Source: Meandrina meandrites (taxonomy: Eukaryota > Cnidaria > Anthozoa > Scleractinia > Meandrinidae). Taken from it: a DNA stretch of 64,000 nt. The notes beneath the pieces are model-generated. The model was given only the letters and a program-made list of their open reading frames with translations. It made no database searches and was not told where the DNA came from. Within the stretch, counting starts at the first letter, position 1; each line of letters starts with the position of its first letter. Below are positions 1 through 10,111 of this stretch, in pieces. The stretch spans positions 12,834,903 to 12,898,902 of the forward strand of contig OY855914.1 of the NCBI GenBank assembly GCA_963693305.1, read 5' to 3'. The translations under genes were made by a program, and so were the position numbers.

Positions 1-31
1 TTCATTGTAGATAAGTTCTGTTGTGGCTTAC

Positions 32-135
32 CAAATTCTGTTTTTGGCTCTGTGTAGATGCCTTAAAAGCTATTGTTGGAAATTCATTTCGAAGATATTT
101 TAACCATTGATCCACAATTTCCCTTGGAACAAGAT
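32..135 (-). CDS. GNL3: GNL3-like exon 10 (last exon in the window)
   Basis: The acceptor is atttcag|ATCTTG and the donor AATTTG|GTAAGC. It encodes [19 protein letters not shown] and then a segment with FKAST, equivalent to the G5 region. It ends in phase 0, so further exons must lie beyond the window edge. Confidence 0.94.
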
Positions 136-3100
136 CTGAAATAATAATTTTTTATTATCGATTAGCATTCAGCAATTAATTTTTTTCAATTAATTAGAAC
201 AAGGTTTTTTGTAAAATGATGTTTAATATTAAGAGCCCATTTTCTTTACAATGTTATTTAAGTTACGGTAGGTTAAGTTGAGTTAAATAACATTGTACAA
301 CTTCAAATAGTGCATGTTAGTGAAGTAATGTGCATGTTTTTTAGGTGTATCAATAAAGTGTTTGTAATAAAAAAAATTAAGAGCCCACCTATTTTATTCA
401 AAATGAGAACTAATTTTTTGTTGACTCCTGAAGATAAAACTGACTCTTCAACCTGTGAACAAATAAAGAATCAAGAAAAAAATCAGTGGTGCAGTGATGC
501 CTATCCGGCCCTCCTCCTTTTAAAGAAAGGAAAAGCCCACTTTCATTCATAGGCCTTCTTTTCGAGGGAAAGAAAAGTCCATCATTCTTCACTTCAAGAA
601 CACAACACATGTTACATTTCAAATAACATAGTCAAGCTGTGGTGGCATCTGTATGTGGGCTTTAATTTGCTATTCAAACAGGAGCCAGCATTTTAGCAGA
701 ACTTCTATCTAATTGCTTTTTGCCAATCTAAAGTATTCTGTCTGATAAGATGCATAATTTAAGTGATTCTAGTGGGTGCTGTTGACTTGAATCAGACTGT
801 AAGGCTGGACATACTATGCGAAGTCCATGTACAACGCCTTCAGTGACACTTACACTCACAGAAATGTCACACAATCTTCTGTATCATTCAACTTGCCAAT
901 AATGTGGAAATTAATCCTGGGACTTGCTGCTGCTAAATGGCGAAGCTCCATGATTATGATATTAATTATGTACTTATTTTATATTGGAAGGTTATTTTGT
1001 AATTTAAGCAAATGAAAAATTAAAATACAAAACAAAGTTGCAATTTCTTGGATCATTGTAAAACATCATCTTGCATGCATGACTGTGTGCCGTTTATTTC
1101 TAAAGTTATCCCACACTCATGAATGACAACAGAAAATGACATCTTTCTCATAGTTGGCTTTGTTTTCAAATGGCAATGAGAGGCTGGGAACTTAAAAATT
1201 AACAAATTGTCACCTGTGGACATCTACAGCCAAGAGGATCACGAGCATCTAACACTTCCAGGACGACATCTGCAGCATCAACAACCTGACATAAACAGAT
1301 AAACAGCAACACGGTAACCAATAAATTATTCTCTTATCTCATTGACTGAGAGAGTTGAACTAATTCTCATCATAACATAGCTAGCAGAGCTGCGCAATCA
1401 AATTCAGTATACGTAAGCATACTTAAAATCCCGATAGTGCACGCCAATAGCGTGAGCAAATTGCTTTGCCAGAAATTTTTTTTCCACCGAGCGGCCATTG
1501 TTACGTGGGGAAAAATATTATATTTTGCGAAAATAATGGATACAAACAGAGACTCCGCCCACCAGTTCCAAAACAAAGACAATTTTGTGAGCTTTTCTCT
1601 TGGGCTAGAAGAGAACATCTGTCAGCTGATAGAATACAGAGCTTTTCAGTCAGACACAAATTGCAGCGTGACGGGTTTCCCTTGTAAGAGCTTGCTCGCC
1701 TGACAATGGACCACTTGATCGAAAAGTCGGTGTTATTGTCGGTGTTGACAGATCTTCTCTCTTGAACAAAAGATCTGAACTTGTTACCAAGTGCAGACAT
1801 GAAAATAAGTTCTACGCGGCCAATCAGAAACAGGATCGCTCCAACCGTCCTCCATGAGCTTAGTTTAAATTGTATTCCACCCACCTCTAACGGCACAGTC
1901 TGATGATCGCTTCGTGCATGAAATTCGGGTAACTGTCCCTACGGTCTCTATCTTTAATTATAGTATTCTGCTCTGCATGTATTTGCATCGAGCACTTCTA
2001 TGATTGTGTGAAACCTTTTACATTTTTCTTTATATATTGAACTTACAGTTTTATTAAGCGATTTTAAGTGTGTTGAGCTTGTCTAAAAGACGTGATGTCT
2101 TATTCTTCTCATTACTTGTGGTTAAGTATACATAGGCTAAGGTGATTAATCAACTACAATGCATGGCAAAGAAATTTCTCCAGCACTATCCATTCTCAAA
2201 TTAACCTTTGAATTTCATATTTCATTTGTGTTTTATCATATAGACTGATCCAAGACTTGTCATGGATAATTTGGAAATAAAAGCATGCAATTGAGACTAA
2301 AGGCAGTCAAATGCTGTTTTCAGCCTTGTGCCCCTCATTAACTTCTTCTGTGTTAAAGTCACCAGTCATATCAGTGCTGCCATATTCTGACAAGCTACTT
2401 TTCATTCATTGCTTGATAAAACTTATTCTGTCGCATTTTTTGCCAAAAAGGCCAGAAGTGACAGGAAATTTTCTCTAGCATGGTAGGTCTTTCAATAGGT
2501 GCCTTCGTGTTTTTCAAGGGGATTTTGGGGTTATCAATCAACTTTTTTTCAAACTGGGTATGCATAAGAAATGAGTCAAATATATACATATATTGCAAAT
2601 AAATATAACCTAAGTTAATTGTTACAACTACAGACAACATAAACAGCAAGGAGTACACATGCATGTACAACTTACACTAAATCACTGATGAGAAACAACA
2701 AATTACCTTCTTAAATTCTTTGTAATATGCTTTAAGAGATCCCTCTATGAACAAAATGAGATGTTGGTAAAATTAATTATTAATGAACCATGACCATACA
2801 GACCAGGTTAAGGTGCCTTACAACAGAACTTGAGGGGGTACCGTAATGATTCGATTAAGCGCCCTCCTTCCAATAAGCACCCTCCTTCCAATAAGCACCC
2901 CCTTCCGAATAAGCGCCCCCCATAGAATGTGTTTTTGTAAATAAGCGCCCCTATTCCAATAAGCGCCCCCATTCTTATAGTTTTTGTTATTGTTAAGTAC
3001 CGTGGATAAACTCATGAACATTCACCGTACCGTACATGTATATCTACTGCTAAAATGAACAATTCTTTTAGAAGTACCTGAACTTTCAACAATTTGTTAC

Positions 3101-6100
3101 TGTTACAGATTCTATTATTGTTAGTTATTTTAATATTTATTAAAGTTTTGTTTTGAACATTTGGTTGATTCTCAAAAAATTAAATAAGCGCCCTGCCCCG
3201 AATAAGCGCCCTGTCTCAAATAAGCGCCCTCCCTTGAGGTGCCAAAAGTAAATAAGCGCCCTGGGCGCTAAATCGAATCATTACGGTAAATGAGCCCAAC
3301 TTTGAATTATCTTGTAAAATGTTCAGAAATGTCTTATCTTTCTCTTATTACTGTAACCATTATGCAACATTTGAACAATACAAATGCCAATAAAATAGCC
3401 AAAATGTCCAACTGTACTGAGTCTGCCTGTATGACCCTATCTCAAAATTTTAGAAATTTGAAATTGGTCTTATTTAACATACATGCAAAATAAAATCAAA
3501 TCTGTAGGACAGATTGTTCCCAAAATAGGAAAATGTGATATTTTGCCATCAAACAACCATCCACTTACCTAATTTCCCCCCAGAATAAACATCTGACTGA
3601 GAATTTTCCTTTATAGCTTCCTGAGAGACAAATGTTACCAAATTACATGGAAATGCTGCAAAGTTTCACTCACTCCAAGAACTTTGATAGACAACTATTG
3701 CTGCAAAAACTGAAGGACCGACCAAAGAATTTGCCCAACACTTTGTTTTGACAAGAGTTTGTATTATTAATGATAAAGGAGAATTCTTGTTTAAACCAAA
3801 TTTTTATGGAGATCTCCATTATGGAGAAAAAGTTGTAACAGCTATTCCATTTCTCTATCAGAAAATCCCTTTATGTACACAATCTCTAGAGCACTTGTGC
3901 TCCCCCTTCCCAGCAGGGCTTAATAATGTCCAGTCAACAGAAAATGTCCAGTCAAGAATTGTCTGGAAAAACTGACCTAAAATGAAACCTAGAAGACCTA
4001 CATGATACTAGTATTCCAACTGACAAATATGTATTTCTATAAAGTGTTAGCTTACTGTATTTCATCGCTTAGGAGAGGTGATTGTGCAGGGAGGTTTACT
4101 GTGCTGTGCTGTGCTGTTCATTGTACGTACCTTTCTCTCAAACTCTTTTCCTCTCTTGACTGCATCCTTTTGTAGACTCTCTAGGTTCCTTTTCTTGTTC
4201 ACTTCCTTTAATCTGCTCTGCTTTCTTCGCTCATTTGCCTCTTCTTGCTGCAAATGAATCAATCCCGATCAAATGAATTCTAAATGTCATTAGATTCACC
4301 AGTGCCATGGTCAATGTTTGTTTTTGTCTTTTAACTTCTGATTTTCACAAAAAGGAAAACAAAAATTATTTAAGGTTTTGGCTTTCAGTGATTCTAGAAG
4401 CTCCACATGCTTAATTATAAAGGGTTAATTTGGCGATTCTCATTTTATCCATGGCAGATTGTTAGTTAGGTTAGGAGAAAAATAATCAGGACCATATGAA
4501 ACAAATTTTATGAGGCCATTATTTTTTATTATTTTTGAGACTGTAACCCCTAGCAACATCTATAAACATTATTTTTTTCTTGAACTACAATATATACATA
4601 ATTTCTTTTTATAGAATTCTCAATCTGTTTCATTGAATATATCAAAACCCAACTCACAGAGGGCCTCATTCAATGGAACTTCCAGTAAAAAAGTGGGGAG
4701 GGGGGAGCACGGGAATGGGCAGAGGTCAAACCTTAAAAGCAACGTATAAATTAATTAAAAACTGGAATTTCCAGAGGATGTGGAATTAAACTGAAAAATC
4801 CTCTATGGTGGGAGTGTGGATATTTTCTGGAGCAACACATTATTAAAAGTCACTTATACCATTCATTTACATTCAAGGAATTCCAAAAGACTCATGTTTG
4901 TACATCCCATGAAACCTCTGGATATCATCATCATCATTCTCCTTCTCCCTTCAAGGGAAATAAGGCCTTACCTCTGGATATACCATTCACTCATTTACCC
5001 TATTGCAAGTATAACACTACAAGGTAGCGATTTGTGTATAAGCATTCTGTCTCACCCTTCTTTTCTTTTCCTCTGCCTGTTTAAGTACTTCCTCCTTGAA
5101 AGGGAAAAGATTTGGAATCCCTGGATCTTTCTTCTGCCCTAAAGTACAATTATCAATAATAATGCAGTTTGTATTTGTTGCAGTTTAAAAATTTTCAAAC
5201 AAGTTTGGTTTTTATTTCCCTTTGTTTCAGATTAAGATAATGAATTTGGGACAATGAAAAATAAAGATCTATCAAACTGACCAGTTTGAAAAAAATTAAA
5301 CCAAACATAAATTTAAACCACAACATATTCATAAAGAAAATAATTGAAAGTGCGAAGTATTTAACTCCAGTATCTATAGCATAAAGAGGCTCCTCTTTGT
5401 TTTTTTATTTTTCAGGCAACTCCCCAGCATTCTGTCATGTTGCCCAACAATTCAGTGGTGCACATTCAAACACTTCGGTGGAGAAAGGAACAGTGAGAGT
5501 AAAGTGGTATTGCCTTAAGGTTACCGTATACCTTTGGGGGTGGCTCGGGTCTAAACGATATAGCGCAGTCGAATTAAATTGTAGGCAGCTAAAACCCTAT
5601 ATCAAATTAAAGCTTATTGAGCTGGCTTTCAATCTATAAAAACCATTTTGTAGTAGAATGAAATGTCAATCTTTTAGGAACCTCGAAACACGAGCGCCTG
5701 AGTCGCCTTTTGAAGGCTACAAGTCAAAGCTCATTTAGTATTTTGCTAATTTGATTTGTTCCTTGGTTTCCGGCTAAGAAAACGTGTCGGCGTTTTGTCA
5801 TATCCAATTGCAATAAAAAGATACAAGACATTTCGCAAATAGGGCCAAAACACACGGGAGTGATCATACAAAAATCGCTCCAGTATAAAAAGTATACAAA
5901 AATAAAAAAATCGCCGACACGTTTTTGTTATTAACATGTTAAACTAGCTGCTCGCCAAATTTGACGTAGAAGGGGCAAATTCCTTTGGAGTTGTAGCTCT
6001 TTAAAGTGTCGCGTTCAAAGCGAAAAATTGATTTCAGAAAACAGCGCTCAAAAAAATATCTTGCAATGCAAACAAACGCCGCCCACTTGAAGCTTGCAAC

Positions 6101-9100
6101 ACCTTCTCGAATAACAAGGCCAATCAGTACGCTAGAATGGCGGCTCTCGTGACACTTCCCATGAAAACCGTCTCGGTTGAGTGCATACACGTCATATGGG
6201 TGTCACTCTAAAGAAGAATTTTTACTTCCGGTCAAAAACTTAATATGCTCATTTCTCCGCCGATATTCACTCTTTTTCAAAACTTTTTTTTTTTAAATGA
6301 AAGATCACACTTGGACTATTACTTGGATGTAAAAATCCGATTTCGGGAAAAATTGTCGATCTGAAGGTATACGGTAACCTTAATTTAAAGATCAAAATTT
6401 GGACAATGAAGTGAAACAACAACTATCGGACCTGAGCAAGAAAATCAATTACACTCTTCAACCAGTGTTCAAGAACCAGATGCATGAACCCAAACCACCT
6501 TTAATTAACTAACTTATAATGCCTGGTATATAATATTATCAAGTGAATGTGATCGGTGTGATGCAAAGTATGTCGGCTACACTAGTCAGCATTTACAGCA
6601 CCTATTGACGAGCACCAGTTTTCAGCAACTGGATAGCATTTAAAAGAACAATAACAGCATTAAAACCATATTTCTTTACCATGTCACACCAATGACTGTA
6701 CATGTTTATATTAGACTGTTTGAATTTTTTATTTTTGCCACTTGAAAATGATGACATGGCAACATTATTGTGCTTAACTTGTGTCGCTAACGTTTATTAC
6801 TAAGTATAGATCCCCTAACCAATTTTTGGGGTTGTTATCAGGTCATTTCATTCCATAGTCAGGTCATTCCAAAGAAAAGTTAATTCATTCCACAAAAAAG
6901 TCAGTTTGTTCCACAAAGTATTAAAGTAGAAAAAAAAACACATTAAACATAGCGAAATTCTACTTAAAAATTACCTCATCTGATACCTGCACATTCTATA
7001 TATGTGTAATTTTTATCGTGAAAATTGCGAATAGAACAGCATTGTAACACTGCCCTCTTCCCAATCTCCCTGAACACGCTTTAAATATGGCTTGTGGGTA
7101 TTGTCATTCCAGATTGGAGACTAAAACAAGTGAAAAGCCAACATGAAAGACTCTATTAAAACATGTGTGCTTTAGCACTGAAACTGAGAAAACAATAATT
7201 AAAACAAAAATTCTCTCCTTTATTACAGAATTAATACTACAAGTAAACCTGCATGCTTTGATTAGCTTTAAAGTAATACTGAACCACCAAGTCAAGGCAA
7301 TAAGCAGTCACTGTGGCGGATCCAGGGGAGGGGCCCGGGTCCCCACCTTATTTTTTCGGAAATAGCGCATTTTCTTTGAAGTGCCGGAATTATGTTTGCG
7401 GAATTCAACATTCATAGTCAAGCCTTTAAAAGCGGGCCCCCTCCTTAGCTGAAGGTCTGGATCCGCCACTGATAGGTGCAAAACATATTTACCAAACATC
7501 TACTCATAGCACAGTAACGTTTTGTATACTATTTGAAACATCTCACTGTAATTCATATCTCTTAGTGACCTCACGATTAAATTCTAAAGCATTCTGGAGA
7601 AAGTTAATATCAAACCTCGTGAAAATGCTTAAAATATGACAGATTTTGTTTTGTACTGACGTGAAACATCCGTTTCAATTATTATGGATAACTTCAAATT
7701 CATTTTTCTCTCGAGGGGTCAGCTTGAGAGCTAAAGTTTTGATTGGTTCTTCTTAATTGCATTCAAACTGCTACCATGCTATGAGTTCTTTTTGGTATCT
7801 TAATTTTTGCTTTTATTGCTCAAGTGTTTAGCAGAAACTGTTTTAAAAATATATTGTAGCATTCGTTTATCATTTTAACCGGGTTCCACTATCTGAAAAT
7901 TTGAATATATATGAGACTTTCAGTAAAGATGCCTTTTCAAAAGGAAGAAAAAGATTTGAAACACCTAACAGACCCGAATAAGGTCCTGGAGAATGGTAAT
8001 GCATTTCAGTACTATCGTGTTATATAGCTCGATAAATTGAAAGAAACGTTTTGATTACACTTTCATAGAGTAAGCAAGTTTAATTTCAAGCAGGAGGTCT
8101 GTATGGGAGAATCTTGACCGAGGTTGTGAGTACAGACCGAATGCAGTGAGGTCTGTACTCACGACCTCGATCAAGATTCTCCCATACAGACCGACTACGC
8201 TCGGTTAATAAGATGTTTATTATATGGCCAAACTAGAAACCTTTTCAGTATAAAAATTTGCTTTGGTTCGCTGCACTCGCTGACATTTTTGCTAGTGAAC
8301 GGCGATCACGGAAAAACTTGAACAAGAGAAGGTTGATATCATCGGCAGATATGTTTTCAATTTCCCTAGCCTCTTTTATCGACTGATAGAATATTCTTAC
8401 AGGTAGTTTAGTCGCTTTTTAACCTTGTTCAGTGCTTTTAACTTCTGGCAATTACTTCGCAAATTCGTCTCTGGCTAGTGTTTGGATTTCGCCTGTGAAC
8501 TGAGCGAAAATTTGCCAAAGTTTGCTCATTCTTTTTATATTTTTCACATCAAGCTTTTTGGTTTTTCCATTTATTATTTTATAGTAAAAACAAGTCAACG
8601 TTTTGCATTTTTGTTTGTAAATTTCTCAGCGTAGGTGCAACCGGTCTAGATGCTGGTCTAGATGGGAAAATCTAGACCGCGGTCAATATCGATTGTAGCC
8701 AATAAAATTCAGTAGTTCCCAGCCCTCGTGAGACACGGCCATATAATAAATCACATTACGTTGTGAAGCCCAGCAGATCAACCAAAGGAAAACAACTATC
8801 AATTTGTTTCAAAAGTTCCCAGTGCCTTGAGGGTATCCGGTCACTTTGTTCCATGACCACTTCATTCCAAACCACTTCGTTCCATCCTTTGGTCACTTCG
8901 TTCCACCATATAGTCACTTCGTTCCAAAGAATAGTCACTTTGTTCCAAGTATAAACTAAGCCAAAAATCTTACAAAACTGTAAAATGTTATCCGCTGTCT
9001 ATGATGACGGCCATTTTGAAACTTGTGAAGTTCCGGAGTTATTCATTCGTCATGCGAATGCGAAACAGAAGAAGCATTCATAAACTTCGAATTTTCTGAA

Positions 9101-10111
9101 AATCTAAGTTATAAGATTTTTCGCTTAGTTTATACTTGAAACGAAGTGACTGTAATTTGGAACGAAGTGACTATATGGTGGAACGAAGTGACCGAAGGAT
9201 ACAATGAAGTGGCTTGGAACGAAGTGGTCAGGAACGAAGTGACCGTAATTAGCCTTGAGACTTCACCTAGAGTATGCCCTTCTGACAGTGAATCTACAGT
9301 GATTTTGTGTGAAAAGTGAAATCATAATTAACACAAGTCCTGTGAACATATTCATAGTAAATGACTGGATTACAAAACACTTTACCTACTGTAGCTATAT
9401 AGACGGGTATACAGGGGGGGGGGGGGGGGTAAGGGCAGCAACACAATAGGCCGTTTTCATATTCTCGGTATCGAACTGGAACTAGCTTGCAATTGAGGCT
9501 AATGCGGGTAAATCTTTTCTAATGCAAATGAGATGAAGCTGTTTTTAATGATATTTCCCCGCATCAGCCTCCATTGCGTGCTAGTTCCAGTTCAAAACCG
9601 AGAGTACGAACCTGGTCTATTGGTTCTATAAATTATTAAGTTCATACTTTTTGACTTCCCAGCAAGTTTGGCCTCCTTTCGTTGTTTTCGAAGATGTTCT
9701 CTAACCTGCAAGGAAAGATGTGCTTCAGTTAGGTTGCAATGTTTTTTGAGTCGTCTGCTTTTACTCCTGTTACTGATTAAAACACATCATTCACTGCAGA
9801 TCATACGTTCTATCGCGGTTACCGTTCTCTACCCCGATGACCGTATGAGAAGTAAGCAGACTCCAAACTGTCGCCGTACATGTACAACTGACTTCTTAGC
9901 AAGCTTCACAGATGCTGTTTGAGGTAAGAAGCTTGTAATACAGTTCGTACAAACCTTTCGCTGTATTTTGTATCTTTTGTGGGCCGTCATCCTCTTGCTC
10001 TGTTTTTCTATACCAAACAAAGCTTTAAATCAGCACATAAGAATACACTGACACAAACAGAGACAACCAATCACTGAAAAAATAGATCGCGATCTTACTT
10101 GGTCGAACCAT
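32..10111 (-). CDS. GNL3: Nucleostemin-family GTPase, N-terminal 218 codons in ten exons, 3' part outside window
   Basis: Members of this family are nucleolar, circularly permuted GTPases acting in large-subunit ribosome assembly and cell proliferation. What I see: ten minus-strand exons with GT-AG borders whose phases agree at all nine junctions (13, 53, 58, 83, 117, 52, 38, 72, 64 and 104 nt; 654 nt in total). The protein starts [20 protein letters not shown] (a basic nucleolar-targeting type N-terminus), then [17 protein letters not shown], the family signature [16 protein letters not shown], a charged coiled-coil, then [28 protein letters not shown] (G4 motif NKxD) and [18 protein letters not shown] ending in FKAST (G5-like). 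The permuted G1 and G3 motifs and the C-terminus must lie left of position 32. Invertebrates commonly have one gene standing for vertebrate GNL3 and GNL3L; the N-terminus looks more like GNL3 and the GTPase part also like GNL3L. Family assignment is very secure; the choice of symbol is less so. Confidence 0.93.
389..452 (-). CDS. GNL3: GNL3-like exon 9 (G4 motif)
   Basis: The acceptor is gttcacag|GTTGAAG and the donor AAAATAG|GTGGGC. It encodes [20 protein letters not shown] and then I. The guanine-specificity motif NKID is interrupted by the next intron: the aspartate codon is split 1+2. Confidence 0.94.
1214..1285 (-). CDS. GNL3: GNL3-like exon 8 (start of GTPase domain)
   Basis: The acceptor is atgtcag|GTTGTTG and the donor CCACAG|GTGACA. 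It encodes [20 protein letters not shown] followed by RCPQ. The [10 protein letters not shown] block is near-invariant in nucleolar circularly permuted GTPases. It is phase 0 on both sides. Confidence 0.95.
1286..2706. other. GNL3-like intron 7; no recognisable feature
   Basis: This is a 1.4 kb intron. Short overlapping ORFs on both strands around 1370-1900 have no recognisable protein pattern. Nothing else was identified. Confidence 0.6.
2707..2744 (-). CDS. GNL3: GNL3-like exon 7
   Basis: The acceptor is gttcatag|AGGGATC and the donor AAGAAG|GTAATT. It encodes [12 protein letters not shown], the conserved helix just before the GTPase domain. Phases are 1 in and 0 out. At 38 nt it is easily missed by ORF-based annotation. 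Confidence 0.9.
2839..3288. mobile_element. Short inverted-repeat DNA transposon with AATAAGCGCCC arrays
   Basis: The ends are 26-bp inverted repeats with one mismatch, TACCGTAATGATTCGATT at 2839 and its complement ending at 3288. Inside each end is an array of a roughly 13-bp unit, AATAAGCGCCCC (2853-2970 and 3183-3262), and both arrays read in the same direction. There is no coding capacity, so it is non-autonomous. The outermost TA could be a TA target duplication, which would suggest a Tc1/mariner-type source, but this is not proven. It lies in intron 6 of the GNL3-like gene. Confidence 0.8.
3569..3620 (-). CDS. GNL3: GNL3-like exon 6 (variable linker)
   Basis: The acceptor is gtctctcag|GAAGCTAT and the donor AATTAG|GTAAGT. 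It encodes [17 protein letters not shown], a poorly conserved linker. It is accepted because the splice sites are strong and its phases (0 in, 1 out) join exons 5 and 7 exactly. Confidence 0.82.
4131..4247 (-). CDS. GNL3: GNL3-like exon 5 (charged coiled-coil)
   Basis: The acceptor is catttgcag|CAAGAAG and the donor GAGAAAG|GTACGT. Its 39 codons, rich in E, K, R and Q, form the coiled-coil between the basic region and the GTPase fold. It is phase 0 on both sides. Confidence 0.9.
5056..5138 (-). CDS. GNL3: GNL3-like exon 4
   Basis: The acceptor is actttag|GGCAGAAG and the donor AGAAGG|GTGAGA. It encodes [20 protein letters not shown] and then a lysine-rich helix. The DPGIPN..PFKE segment is diagnostic for the nucleostemin family. 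Phases are 1 in and 0 out. Confidence 0.93.
5519..6379. mobile_element. TTAA-flanked inverted-repeat element (piggyBac-type MITE)
   Basis: Perfect 16-bp inverted repeats (GGTTACCGTATACCTT at 5519-5534 and its complement at 6364-6379) are flanked on both sides by TTAA (5515-5518 and 6380-6383), the target duplication typical of piggyBac-like elements. The 861-bp interior has no transposase. It contains a second inverted pair around ACGTGTCGGCG (about 5782 and 5912). It lies in intron 3 of the GNL3-like gene. The terminal GG differs from the CC start usual in piggyBac, so the superfamily is inferred from the TTAA. Confidence 0.8.
6838..6917. repeat. Degenerate TCATTCCA-type tandem array
   Basis: Four to five imperfect units of the form GTCA-n-TTCATTCCA occur here. 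They resemble the arm repeats of the element at 8832-9251 but in one orientation only, so this may be a relic arm of a related element. Confidence 0.45.
7311..7471. mobile_element. 161-bp inverted-repeat element (TGGCGGATCCAG ends)
   Basis: The ends are CTGTGGCGGATCCAG (7311-7325) and CTGGATCCGCCACTG (7457-7471), 15-bp inverted repeats with one mismatch. The next bases (GGGGAGGGGCCCG and GCGGGCCCCCTCC) also pair. It is non-coding and no target duplication is visible. It lies in intron 3 of the GNL3-like gene. Confidence 0.75.
8096..8192. repeat. 43-bp-arm near-perfect palindrome
   Basis: Arms 8096-8138 and 8150-8192 are reverse complements with only two mismatches around an 11-nt loop. The arms begin GGTCTGTATGGGAGAATCTT. 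It is probably the end structure of a short DNA transposon together with 8212-8754. It would form a long hairpin in the intron 3 transcript. Confidence 0.85.
8212..8754. mobile_element. Inverted-repeat element with TTTATTATATGGCC ends
   Basis: The TTTATTATATGGCC block at about 8216-8229 is matched by its complement GGCCATATAATAAA at 8737-8750. There is no coding capacity. An inner block with GGTCTAGATGGGAAAATC near 8653 resembles the arm of the adjacent palindrome, suggesting one composite element from about 8096 to 8754. Confidence 0.55.
8832..9251. mobile_element. 420-bp element with long repeat-built inverted arms and an 8-bp target duplication
   Basis: The element is flanked by identical 8-mers GCCTTGAG (8824-8831 and 9252-9259). 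Its arms (about 8838-8971 and 9113-9246) are inverted copies of each other, and each is built from 5 to 6 tandem units of GGTCACTTCGTTCCA. There is no transposase. An 8-bp duplication is typical of hAT and a few other superfamilies, so the class is inferred. It lies in intron 3 of the GNL3-like gene. Confidence 0.85.
9414..9429 (+). repeat. Homopolymer G run (16)
   Basis: An uninterrupted run of 16 G. The exact length is likely uncertain. Confidence 0.9.
9444..9622. mobile_element. 179-bp foldback element
   Basis: The first and last 40 to 65 bp are inverted copies: CAATAGG..CTCGG..GAACTGGAACTAGC at the left, matched by GCTAGTTCCAGTTC..CCGAGAG..CTATTG at the right. The inner TGCAATTGAGGCTAATGCGGG also pairs with CCCGCATCAGCCTCCATTGCG. 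It is non-coding and lies in intron 3 next to exon 3 of the GNL3-like gene. Confidence 0.75.
9648..9705 (-). CDS. GNL3: GNL3-like exon 3
   Basis: The acceptor is cttgcag|GTTAGAG and the donor TCAAAAA|GTATGA. It encodes [19 protein letters not shown], continuing the basic domain. It leaves in phase 1 into a 4.5 kb intron full of short inverted-repeat elements. Confidence 0.9.
9955..10007 (-). CDS. GNL3: GNL3-like exon 2 (basic nucleolar-targeting segment)
   Basis: The acceptor is ggtatag|AAAAACAG and the donor CGAAAG|GTTTGT. It encodes [17 protein letters not shown], the hallmark basic start of the family. It enters in phase 1 and leaves in phase 0; the intron upstream is only 91 bp. Confidence 0.92.
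10099..10111 (-). CDS. GNL3: GNL3-like exon 1 (start codon)
   Basis: This exon is 13 coding nt, M-V-R-P plus the first base of the next codon. The donor is CCAA|GTAAGA, phase 1. The start was chosen because it joins in frame to exon 2 and gives the basic N-terminus expected of nucleostemin. The 5' UTR start is not determined. Confidence 0.85.

Noticed and set aside
8756..8954. ORFs with repeated WNEV/HFV-like peptides on both strands
   Set aside because: They translate the tandem-repeat arm of the inverted element at 8832-9251.
9829..10020. 63-codon minus-strand ORF as a separate small protein
   Set aside because: Only its first part is exon 2 of GNL3; after CGAAAG|GTTTGT it is intron.
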